Shown here: piece by piece, positions 55,176-63,166 of the stretch
How positions within the stretch are numbered: position 1 is the stretch's first letter
Layout: every line of letters begins with the position of its first letter
DNA from: Chitinophagaceae bacterium
Lineage (GTDB): Bacteria > Bacteroidota > Bacteroidia > Chitinophagales > Chitinophagaceae
Assembly (NCBI GenBank): GCA_020403425.1
Contig: JADBXR010000002.1
Span: forward strand, 558,001 to 622,000
Length of the DNA stretch: 64,000 nucleotides
Reading direction: 5' to 3'
Translations under genes and position numbers: made by a program
Notes under the pieces: generated by a model
Databases searched by the model: none
What the model saw: only the letters and a program-made list of their open reading frames with translations
Told to the model about the DNA's origin: nothing

Positions 55176-56872
55176 TGCAGAAAAGGTGGAACATACTACA
55201 GGCCAGTGAGGAAAAAACGACCTCACTCAGGGATTCCCTGAAGATCAATCCTGTTTTGTGTAAGATTCTTGTTCAAAGAGGCATCGACGATTTCGACAAG
55301 GCCAAGAGGTATTTCCGCCCCCAATTGACCGACCTGCATTCGCCCTGGCTGATGAAGGATATGGACAAGGCGGTGGAACGCATCCTTTCCGCATTTGAAA
55401 AGGGAGAAAAGATACTTGTGTTCGGTGATTATGACGTGGATGGCACCACTTCGGTGGCAAGTATGTACCAGTTCATCCACGGTATCTATAGCGATACGGA
55501 TTTTTATATCCCGCACCGTTACCGGGAAGGATATGGGGTCTCAAAAATGGGGATCGATTTCGCCAAAGAGAACGGGTTTACCCTGATCATCTCCCTCGAC
55601 TGTGGCATCAAATCGGTAGACCTGATCCGTTACGCAAGAACGCTCGGCATAGATTTCATTGTTTGCGACCACCACCTGCCCGATAAGGAACTTCCTCCCG
55701 CTGTGGCCATCCTCAACGCCAAACAGGCGGATTGCCCATATCCTTATAAAGAACTCTGCGGTTGTGGGGTCGGATTCAAACTGATGACGGCGCTGGCTGA
55801 AAAACTGGGACTGCCAGATGAATCTTACCTGGCTTACCTTGACCTGGTGGCCACAGCCATAGCGGCAGATATTGTTCCGATCACTGGCGAGAACAGGGCA
55901 CTGGCCTATTTCGGTCTGCAAAAAGTGAATGAGAATCCTTGCTCCGGTATCAAAGCACTGATGCAACTGGCCGGTGTACAGAAACAGATGCACATCACCA
56001 ATCTCGTATTTGTGATCGCTCCCAGGGTGAATGCCGCAGGCAGGATGGACGATGCCCGCAAAGCAGTGCAACTCTTCATCGAAAAGGATTATAACAAAGC
56101 ACTCGCTTTTGCAGAAATGCTGCACAGCGACAATGCCGACCGGAAAGAGGCTGACAGCAGTATCACACAGGAGGCACTGGAGCTGATCCGACAGGATCCA
56201 CATGCTGATAGCCGCAAGACCACCGTGGTTTTCCAGGAACATTGGCACAAAGGAGTAGTTGGCATTGTGGCCAGCCGTTTGATAGAGACCTATTACCGCC
56301 CTACCATCGTGTTGACCCTGAGTGGGGATTATGTTGCCGGTAGTGCCCGCAGTGTGGCAGGGTTCAATTTGTACGAAGCCATCCATGCCTGTCGTGAGCA
56401 CCTGCTGGGCTACGGCGGCCACTTTGCTGCTGCAGGTATGACACTGTTACCCGAAAAAGTGGCCAGCTTTGCTGAGGCTTTCGAAGAGGAAGTGAACAAA
56501 CTCATCACAGATGACCTGCTCATACCAGAGATCATCATTGACGCCGAGATTGGTTTTGCAGACATCACCCCTTCTTTTTTCAGCATCCTTTCACAGATGG
56601 AGCCATTCGGCCCCGACAATATGCGGCCTGTATTCATTGCCCGTAAAGTGACAGATACCGGCTTCTCCAAGATCGTGAAGGAGCAGCATATCCGTTTTGT
56701 GCTGAAACAAAACAACATCAGTTTTACCGGTATTGGTTTTAATATGGCCGATAAATTCCCGCTGCTTCAACAGCAGCAACCGATCGATATCGTCTTCACC
56801 ATCGATGAGAACGTATGGAACGGAGAAACCAGTTTGCAGCTGAAGATGATTGACCTGCGGGTTTCGGTCTAA
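55175..56872 (+). CDS. recJ: single-stranded-DNA-specific exonuclease RecJ
   Basis: A 565-residue 5'-3' ssDNA exonuclease for recombination and repair. The DHH phosphoesterase core shows ILVFGDYDVDGTTSVASMY, ISLDCGIKS, IVCDHHLPDKELPPA and LCGCGVGFKLM. The DHHA1 domain (about 345-450) has HKGVVGIVASRLIE, GSARSVAGFNLYEAI and GYGGHFAAAGMTL. A C-terminal OB-like domain starts with EPFGPDNMRPVF. Full-length for the family. Downstream partner of the polyprenyl synthase gene; the gene remnant that follows overlaps its stop codon in another frame. Confidence 0.95.
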   Translation: MQKRWNILQASEEKTTSLRDSLKINPVLCKILVQRGIDDFDKAKRYFRPQLTDLHSPWLMKDMDKAVERILSAFEKGEKILVFGDYDVDGTTSVASMYQFIHGIYSDTDFYIPHRYREGYGVSKMGIDFAKENGFTLIISLDCGIKSVDLIRYARTLGIDFIVCDHHLPDKELPPAVAILNAKQADCPYPYKELCGCGVGFKLMTALAEKLGLPDESYLAYLDLVATAIAADIVPITGENRALAYFGLQKVNENPCSGIKALMQLAGVQKQMHITNLVFVIAPRVNAAGRMDDARKAVQLFIEKDYNKALAFAEMLHSDNADRKEADSSITQEALELIRQDPHADSRKTTVVFQEHWHKGVVGIVASRLIETYYRPTIVLTLSGDYVAGSARSVAGFNLYEAIHACREHLLGYGGHFAAAGMTLLPEKVASFAEAFEEEVNKLITDDLLIPEIIIDAEIGFADITPSFFSILSQMEPFGPDNMRPVFIARKVTDTGFSKIVKEQHIRFVLKQNNISFTGIGFNMADKFPLLQQQQPIDIVFTIDENVWNGETSLQLKMIDLRVSV

Positions 56873-57045
56873 AAGTAGAAAACAAATGCATAATTGAGAT
56901 CAAGTCGATCGATGCCATAGCAAAGGTGCACTATAAACAGGTATTGACCTATCTGAAACTAACCAACCTCAAACTAGGGCTGTTGATCAACTTCAATGAA
57001 GAACTGATCAAGACTGGAGTCCGCCGGATCATAAACAATCTCTAA
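56872..57045 (+). pseudogene. C-terminal remnant of a GxxExxY protein gene
   Basis: Reading from 56872 in one open frame to a TAA at 57043-57045 gives about 57 residues: KVENKCIIEIKSIDAIAKVH, then YKQVLTYLKLTNLKLGLLIN, then FNEELIKTGVRRIINNL. This is the second half of the GxxExxY family (a PD-(D/E)xK-like nuclease fold), including the ExK-type IEIKS and the QVLTYLKLTN...GLLINF signature. The first half, which carries the Gly-Glu-Tyr motif that names the family, is missing, and there is no in-frame start. The frame begins at the recJ stop, so the 5' half was lost at that junction. Confidence 0.85.
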
Positions 57046-57072
57046 CCGCGTCTCGCGCCTTTGCGAGAAAAT

Positions 57073-57101
57073 AAAAAGCTGCTTACCAAATGATAAGCAG
57101 C
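57073..57101 (-). terminator. intrinsic terminator of htpG
   Basis: GCTGCTTA (57078-57085) pairs with TAAGCAGC (57094-57101). On the minus strand it is followed by TTTTTAT. It lies about 20 nt after the htpG stop. Confidence 0.75.
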
Positions 57102-57120
57102 CCTTTACCAAAGACTGGTC

Positions 57121-58971
57121 TTAAGCATTCACCTTCATCTCTCCCTGCAGTAATTCCACACTACGGTTGATGAAATTGGTGAGTTCATTCCCTTTGAGCA
57201 ATCCCTGCGACAACAGGGCAAGATCTGCCAGGTTACGTACCTGCTTCTGTTGCAGATCGCTGTTCTTTTCCTGTAACAGGCTCTGGTAAATGGGGTGATT
57301 ACCGTTTACGGTCAGGGTCACTTCATCCGGCATCTGCGCATAAAAAGCCGTCATGCCTCCACCTACAGCTCCCATATCCTTCATACGACGCATGAACTCT
57401 GGACGCGTAGCAATCACGGGTGCAGATTCCGGACTAAGCCCTTTGATCTCCGTAGTCACATGCAGGTTATCTATCTGGAGAACAAACAGGTCCTTCAGTT
57501 TGGTCTCATCATCTTTACTCAGAACCGTATCATGGGTTTCCTGTTTGTCGATCAGGTTGTCCACAATATCCGCATCCACCCTCACAAAACTCACGTTCTC
57601 CCATTTCATCTCCATGGTATTGATAAAAGCCGCGTCCACTAACGTTTCCATCTTCACTACGGTATATCCCTTCAACTTACAGGCCTGAACATATGCATCC
57701 TGCTGAACAGGATTGGTGGTATACAGGATCACCTGTTTGCCATCCTTGTTCTTCTGGACATTCTCGGTAGCTGTTTTATATTCATCCAGTGTATGAAACT
57801 TACCGTCGATATCTTCCATCACTAAGAATTTATTCGCTTTTTCCAGGAACTTATCGTCGGTCATCATTCCATACTTAACGAACAGGCCGAGGCTCTCCCA
57901 TTTCTCTTCGAGCGAACTCCTTTCCGTACGGAAGATCTCATCCAGCTTATCCGCCACTTTTTTGGTAATATGCGCGTTGATCTTTTTCACATTCGGATCA
58001 CCCTGCAGGTAGCTGCGGCTCACGTTCAGCGGTATGTCCGGGCTATCGATCACTCCCTGCAGCAACATCAGGAATTCCGGAACGATGTCTTTTACCTCAT
58101 CGGTCACGAATACCTGGTTGCAGTACAACTGTATCTTATCTTTCTGTATCTCATAGCTCTGTTTGATCTTGGGGAAATACAATACACCCGTAAGATTGAA
58201 CGGATAATCCACATTCAGGTGTATCCAGAACAACGGCGTTTCATTGAAAGGATATAATTCCTTGTAAAACTTCTCATAATCCTCCTTCTGCAATTCGGAG
58301 GGTTTCTTTACCCAGATGGGGTCAGTATTGTTGATCGGCTTCTCTTCACCTTCTTTTTTCTCTCCTTCCTCAGAGAAATAAATGGCGATAGGCAAAAACT
58401 TACAGAACCTTTCCAGGATACTGCGGATCCTTCCGGCTTCCAGGAACTCCTTGCTCTCTTCGTTGATGTGCAAAACGATCTTGGTGCCTCGCTGGTTATA
58501 ATCCACATCGTATAACTCAAATTCGGGACTTCCATCACAACTCCAGTAAACCCCACTTCCTTCCTTATGGCTCTTGGTGTAGATCTCTACTTTATCACTG
58601 ACCATGAAGGAACTGTAGAATCCCAGACCAAAATGACCGATAATATTGGCATCCTTGTATTTCTGCATGAATTCTTCCGCACCACTAAAAGCCACCTGAT
58701 TGATATATTTATCCACCTCCTCACCGGTCATGCCCACACCACGGTCAATGATGCTGAGGGTCTTTTCTTTGGCATCCAGAACTACATCGATTCTCAGTTC
58801 TCCCAGTTCTCCTTTGGCCTCACCAATGGACGAAAGGGTCTTTAATTTCTGCGATGCATCAACCGCATTGCTCACCAGCTCACGCAGGAAGATCTCGTGG
58901 TCGCTATACAGGAATTTCTTGATGATGGGAAAGATATTCTCGGTCTGAACCCGTATCTGGCCTTTTTGCAT
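57121..58971 (-). CDS. htpG: molecular chaperone HtpG (bacterial Hsp90)
   Basis: A 616-residue ATP-dependent cytosolic chaperone. The GHKL N-domain carries FLRELVSNAVDASQKL (catalytic Glu and metal Asn), DRGVGMTGEEV and IIGHFGLGFYSSFMV. The middle domain has TPLFWIHLNVDYPFNLTGVLYFP in two pieces, LYCNQVFVTDEVKDIVPEFL and DSPDIPLNVSRSYLQGD. The C-terminal dimer domain (about 500-616) ends GEMKVNA. Start ATG 58971 (MQKGQIRVQTENIFP) matches the family; upstream in-frame codons add an unrelated cysteine-rich stretch. No heat-shock CIRCE element was seen upstream. Confidence 0.96.
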   Translation of the reverse strand: MQKGQIRVQTENIFPIIKKFLYSDHEIFLRELVSNAVDASQKLKTLSSIGEAKGELGELRIDVVLDAKEKTLSIIDRGVGMTGEEVDKYINQVAFSGAEEFMQKYKDANIIGHFGLGFYSSFMVSDKVEIYTKSHKEGSGVYWSCDGSPEFELYDVDYNQRGTKIVLHINEESKEFLEAGRIRSILERFCKFLPIAIYFSEEGEKKEGEEKPINNTDPIWVKKPSELQKEDYEKFYKELYPFNETPLFWIHLNVDYPFNLTGVLYFPKIKQSYEIQKDKIQLYCNQVFVTDEVKDIVPEFLMLLQGVIDSPDIPLNVSRSYLQGDPNVKKINAHITKKVADKLDEIFRTERSSLEEKWESLGLFVKYGMMTDDKFLEKANKFLVMEDIDGKFHTLDEYKTATENVQKNKDGKQVILYTTNPVQQDAYVQACKLKGYTVVKMETLVDAAFINTMEMKWENVSFVRVDADIVDNLIDKQETHDTVLSKDDETKLKDLFVLQIDNLHVTTEIKGLSPESAPVIATRPEFMRRMKDMGAVGGGMTAFYAQMPDEVTLTVNGNHPIYQSLLQEKNSDLQQKQVRNLADLALLSQGLLKGNELTNFINRSVELLQGEMKVNA

Positions 58972-59094
58972 AGTACTCGTTTTGGCTGCAAATGAACAAA
59001 TTAAATACCAAACAACCCTATGCTGACAGGTTGACAAGTCCCAATACCCCATAAAGGCGGTTATTCCGTTCTGGCAGGAAAAAAATGCAGGATT

Positions 59095-60435
59095 TCAGTT
59101 ACCCAGCACCCGGACATCATCGATCTGGAAGCGGGTGGTACGGTGGTCAAAAATAGATACGGGATCAGCCCCTTCATACCGGAAAGCAATATGAACCGTA
59201 CCTGAAAAAGTGGAGAGACTGATATCGCCGGACGACACCCAGCCAGCATTGATCGATGAAACGGATCCTTTGGATATAAGAGCCCGCAAAGGCGTCCAAC
59301 GGGCTTTCCAGGGAACATTTGCACCGTCGTAATTACCCGATACCAACACCTGCAGGGTGGCTCCGTTATCATACCCATCTTTGGTAACGAACCGAAGGAT
59401 CTCATTGGCAGAGTTGGACAGGTTCACCGGCGGACTAATCAGCCAGGATACCAAGACAGGTTTACCAGTGGCAAAAGCACTGATCTCGGCATACCGGTTG
59501 CCCTGCGTGCTGTTGATCAGAAATAACTGATCGCCGGATTCTGCGATCGTCTTCCAGCCATTGTCACCTACCACACCATTGGTCTGCTGTTCAAAGTCCT
59601 CTATCAGTAATTCCTTGATACCGGGTGGGCGGCAACGCAACCCGGTCAGCTGTACATCTGAAGTATCCCGTATCAATAACTGTTTGTCATATCGGAACAC
59701 ACTGTATACCGCCGTGATACTCCCATTACCCCTGGGAACACGGGCAGAGGCGAACCTCGCAAAACCACTGGTACGGACATAGGCGCTTCCGCCGCCACAG
59801 GCTTTTACGGTCAGGTTCGATGAAATCCGGTTTACCGGATCCGCATAGGTCTTACCCGTATCGTTCACCGCAAACTCAAGCTGGTCGATCCTTATTAGGC
59901 AACTCTGCAACGAATCGGCCAGTTCATCCAGCCGCACCTGTTTGGGAACAATAGGCTGGTTCAATTCTTTTTTAACAAGGAACCTGTTGAACAAGGGCAC
60001 AGGTATGGGTCTGATCTCCGGGTAAGCCGGTACGGACCTATCAACGCCGGCACCCAGTTGCAGCATGCCCGCATAATCGCCCATCCACAGACCTTTGAGT
60101 TTTACGGCCAATCTTCTTCCCACCGGATAATCGGTGTACAGGCCGAAGCCGTCGAGTCGGATGGTGATACCGCCGGTGCTATCCTGTATCACCACAGATT
60201 TATAAAAATTATCGCGGCTATCGTCCGCAACCACGATACCTTCTATTACACTGTCCTCGGTTAGATACTCGAAGTTACCGGGGGTATGCCGGTTACGCAA
60301 TTCACGAATTCCCATGTTGGGACGTATATCCGGTCCCCGGTACACAGGAGGTTCATCGAATTTTTTATTACAATGCGCGCAAAACAGAAGGCATGCGCAG
60401 CAGACATATCCCATACATTGTTTTCTCTTTGTCAT
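59095..60435 (-). CDS. DUF5689 domain envelope protein (receptor partner)
   Basis: A 446-residue exported protein. A short hydrophobic N-terminus is followed by cysteines (LLFCAHCNKK); acylation at C22 is possible but the lipobox is not canonical. The DUF5689 domain (about 35-255) has GNFEYLTEDSVIEGIVVADDS in two pieces, FYKSVVIQDSTGGITIRLDG and KGLWMGDYAGMLQLGAG, an OB-like beta fold. The C-terminal half (about 265-446) resembles a choice-of-anchor/jelly-roll module (LLIEDFEQQ, FQIDDVRVLG). Its ATG overlaps the upstream TonB-receptor stop by 4 nt, so the pair is coupled like SusC-SusD. It probably binds the ligand of that receptor. Confidence 0.86.
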   Translation of the reverse strand: MTKRKQCMGYVCCACLLFCAHCNKKFDEPPVYRGPDIRPNMGIRELRNRHTPGNFEYLTEDSVIEGIVVADDSRDNFYKSVVIQDSTGGITIRLDGFGLYTDYPVGRRLAVKLKGLWMGDYAGMLQLGAGVDRSVPAYPEIRPIPVPLFNRFLVKKELNQPIVPKQVRLDELADSLQSCLIRIDQLEFAVNDTGKTYADPVNRISSNLTVKACGGGSAYVRTSGFARFASARVPRGNGSITAVYSVFRYDKQLLIRDTSDVQLTGLRCRPPGIKELLIEDFEQQTNGVVGDNGWKTIAESGDQLFLINSTQGNRYAEISAFATGKPVLVSWLISPPVNLSNSANEILRFVTKDGYDNGATLQVLVSGNYDGANVPWKARWTPLRALISKGSVSSINAGWVSSGDISLSTFSGTVHIAFRYEGADPVSIFDHRTTRFQIDDVRVLGN

Positions 60436-62999
60436 AACCGGAGAGAAATATTTACAGAATAATTCAGTCCCATGGCATAAAAATATTTGGATGGAAATCG
60501 GTTTACATTCTTTGTATCCATATCAAACCTTAATTGTTCATACCCGCCGGACAGGATGTCTTTCCTGTTCAACAGGTTATTGATGCCTGCATACAACAGG
60601 AGGGTCTGAAAATGTTTGGCTCCCGGCAACCGTAAGCGGATAGAGCATCCTCCCGACAGATCAAGGGTCAACTGTTCCGGTAATTTCTCCTGCCCGATGA
60701 TACGATACCACTGTTCCGATCCCTCGGTAACATTCTCCATGGCCTGATAGGTTCGTCGGATGGGATTGAACGACAGCCAGTGCTCCCTGAAATAACTGGC
60801 ATACATATTCAGGTAGCTGTTATTGTGCTGATAGCTGATCCCCAGCCCATAAGCTTCCTGCGGCGTTCCTTCCACCCTGAAATTTTTCATGTACACCTGC
60901 CCTTTCTCCAATACGAAGGCATCGTTATCCGCCGTTACCGAATATGCAGGCCTATTGCTGTAATAGTACCTACCTGCGGCAATACCCAGTTGAAGCGTCC
61001 ACTTACCGGTCAGCTTATATTCACCGCCCAGTTCAGTTCCGTAATGAACTTTACCGATGCCGGATAAAGCATAATTCACAAGACTCCTGTACGCATCATG
61101 GTAGAAGCTGAGCACGTTCATGGATCCACTCAGCGCGGTGATATAGGCAGAGAGCCTGATCTTCAGTTTGGGTGAATTCAAGATAAGTCCTGACTCTGCA
61201 TTGACCATCATTTCGCTGGTCACCTTTTCCTGCCGGGTATCCCTGGTCCTGGGCGAGATAAAAATATTATCAAAGAATGGTGCCCTGCTCATGGCCAGAG
61301 CCTGCAGGTACAGGTATTTACGGCCGCTGACCTTATAGTTGAACCCGGCTTTGACAGACAGGTTGGTAAATGACAGCGTTGCCGATATGCCATAAGAATC
61401 AAAAGGGAATAATCCATTCCGCATCCTGCCTTCCCGCGTATATTCCGTAGTTGACAGGGATATTCCGGCAAAGCCATCCACTTTTTGCCAGGATGCCGTT
61501 ACCGTGCCTGTTATGCCCGCTAGGCCCGTGTTCACCAGATAATCATACCCATACCTGTCACCTTCCCGCAATACGCGGTTCGGATGATGGAGGTCGTTCT
61601 GGATGGCATTGACATTTCCCGGATAATCATTTTCTGCGAATGTGTTCCAGTCAACTGAATACTCGGCCCCCAACAGGTCCCGGATCCGGTTATACCGATG
61701 CGTCTGCTGCAATTGCAGGTAAACATCCGCGTTGAGGGTCACCAGGTTGCTGATGCGGGAGGTATAAGTCACGCTGAGTTCGGCCTTCCTGGTATCGGTC
61801 ACCCTTTCCGCCAGCAGGTAACGGGCCCGTAAGCCGGAGAACTGGTTGCCCCTGATGCCATCCACATCCTCAATCGTCTCCCAACTGTTCCTGTTCACAT
61901 CATATAACCTTTGCCAGTTGATCTGTAACAACGACGGCTGGCCCTGTATCTCTTCTGTTACCAGTTTACGCAACAGGGTATCGGTTTGGTATGAGGGCAG
62001 GTACCGGTAATAATCGGGTCTGGGATCAGGCGCATCGTACCAGTCCAATGCAGTGGCGCTCCTACGTCCCGCCATCAATCCCAAAGAGATCGTACATGCC
62101 GATTGGTTATCGGGACGGAACTCATCCAACAGGATCAGCATCGGGAGATGCGACCGGTTGGTATTGGCATTCCTTTTCCTGCCTCCCTGCCATCCCCAGT
62201 AAGGATTGTAAAAGGAATCGCCGTTCAGCTGCACGGTCTCTTTCAGTACCGGTCCCTGCCGGGCGGTCGTTACGGCATTACCCAAAAGCACCAGCGAGAG
62301 CAAATGCCCTTCGCGGGTCTGTTTGTCAATTGCGAAATAATAACCGCCACCTTCCTGGTATGTTCCCGGAAAATGGCTTTCCACAGCTCCCCGCCAGTTA
62401 ACAGAAAAAGCAGATGCCCATCCTGTTTTGTTCATACCCCGGTTCCATGTAAATGAAAAACGCCTGCTGAACATCCGGCTACTCAATGCAGTGCTGATCA
62501 GTAGCTGTTCCCTTTGGCGGGAAGCACGCAGATCCATCAGCAGTGTATTGCCGGGGTTGGTAAATCCCAACTCTGCAGTACCTGTACCCAGTATCACACG
62601 ATTATTTCTGGTCACTTCGTTCAGTCCTGACCAGACAGACCATTGCGGGGTCCCATCCTCAGGATCATTCAGGTGCAGCCCGTTGATCTGCACACCCGAC
62701 ATGTCCGGAGCATACCCACGCAGGCGAAACCGCTTCACAGAAAAATGAAAGGCCGCCATCGAATAGAGTATATCCCGGTTGGCCATGAGCAGACCCGGCA
62801 CAAAAACACCATCTTCCGCCGTACGTTCTGTTTCGTTAAGTGTGATGATGGGCAGATCGTACCATTGCCCCTCCTTCAATAAGGACGCAGCGGCACTATC
62901 TGTGAACTTGTTTTTTTCTTTGTCAGGCCGGTGATACCGCTGCGCATGCATATTGTTGCAAAAGCATAGCAACAGTAAAGGCCATAGTGATCGTAACAT
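60432..62999 (-). CDS. TonB-dependent receptor paired with DUF5689 protein
   Basis: An 855-residue outer-membrane protein. The signal peptide is 1-19 (NNMHAQ). There is no CarboxypepD_reg domain and the plug is divergent (about 80-155): FSVKRFRLRGYAPDMSGVQI, NGLHLNDPEDGTPQWSVWSG and VILGTGTAELGFTNPGNTLL. The rest is a long barrel (about 160-855) ending SVNISLRL. It overlaps the DUF5689 gene by 4 nt and is divergent from a secreted EEP-family nuclease/phosphatase gene with 163 bp between the start codons. The layout suggests uptake of a product released by that enzyme, such as nucleic-acid or phosphate compounds; this is inference. Confidence 0.88.
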   Translation of the reverse strand: MLRSLWPLLLLCFCNNMHAQRYHRPDKEKNKFTDSAAASLLKEGQWYDLPIITLNETERTAEDGVFVPGLLMANRDILYSMAAFHFSVKRFRLRGYAPDMSGVQINGLHLNDPEDGTPQWSVWSGLNEVTRNNRVILGTGTAELGFTNPGNTLLMDLRASRQREQLLISTALSSRMFSRRFSFTWNRGMNKTGWASAFSVNWRGAVESHFPGTYQEGGGYYFAIDKQTREGHLLSLVLLGNAVTTARQGPVLKETVQLNGDSFYNPYWGWQGGRKRNANTNRSHLPMLILLDEFRPDNQSACTISLGLMAGRRSATALDWYDAPDPRPDYYRYLPSYQTDTLLRKLVTEEIQGQPSLLQINWQRLYDVNRNSWETIEDVDGIRGNQFSGLRARYLLAERVTDTRKAELSVTYTSRISNLVTLNADVYLQLQQTHRYNRIRDLLGAEYSVDWNTFAENDYPGNVNAIQNDLHHPNRVLREGDRYGYDYLVNTGLAGITGTVTASWQKVDGFAGISLSTTEYTREGRMRNGLFPFDSYGISATLSFTNLSVKAGFNYKVSGRKYLYLQALAMSRAPFFDNIFISPRTRDTRQEKVTSEMMVNAESGLILNSPKLKIRLSAYITALSGSMNVLSFYHDAYRSLVNYALSGIGKVHYGTELGGEYKLTGKWTLQLGIAAGRYYYSNRPAYSVTADNDAFVLEKGQVYMKNFRVEGTPQEAYGLGISYQHNNSYLNMYASYFREHWLSFNPIRRTYQAMENVTEGSEQWYRIIGQEKLPEQLTLDLSGGCSIRLRLPGAKHFQTLLLYAGINNLLNRKDILSGGYEQLRFDMDTKNVNRFPSKYFYAMGLNYSVNISLRL

Positions 63000-63038
63000 G
63001 GCTGAACTGTTTTACTTACTTCGCACAGGGAATACAAT

Positions 63039-63166
63039 GGAGGAGACAAATCGTGGCTAAAATAATTTCCGATACCATCAAAAACAAGTACAAGAAAAAA
63101 GATTGCGGTAAATACGCTACCATAGCTGCTGAAGTCACTGTAGGTTTATTGAAAAGCATTTCATGA
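63039..63166 (+). CDS. possible 37-residue small ORF with strong Shine-Dalgarno, overlapping the EEP gene start
   Basis: GGAGGAG at 63039-63045 is an ideal Shine-Dalgarno, 7 nt before GTG at 63053. The frame encodes about 37 residues, lysine-rich at first (AKIISDTIKNKYKKKDCGKY) and then ATIAAEVTVGLLKSIS, ending in TGA at 63164-63166. That stop overlaps the ATG of the EEP gene by 4 nt (ATGA). Such coupling and ribosome site suggest a leader peptide or small protein, but no family is recognised and the frame is open further upstream, so chance cannot be excluded. The CDS proper would be 63053-63166. Confidence 0.3.

Noticed and set aside
55541-56422. A 293-codon open frame antisense to recJ
   Set aside because: No recognisable protein features; the sense frame encodes an intact RecJ with DHH and DHHA1 motifs.
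58972-59052. An HtpG start 27 codons further upstream
   Set aside because: The extension is cysteine- and tryptophan-rich and absent from Hsp90 proteins; MQKGQIRVQTE is the usual beginning.
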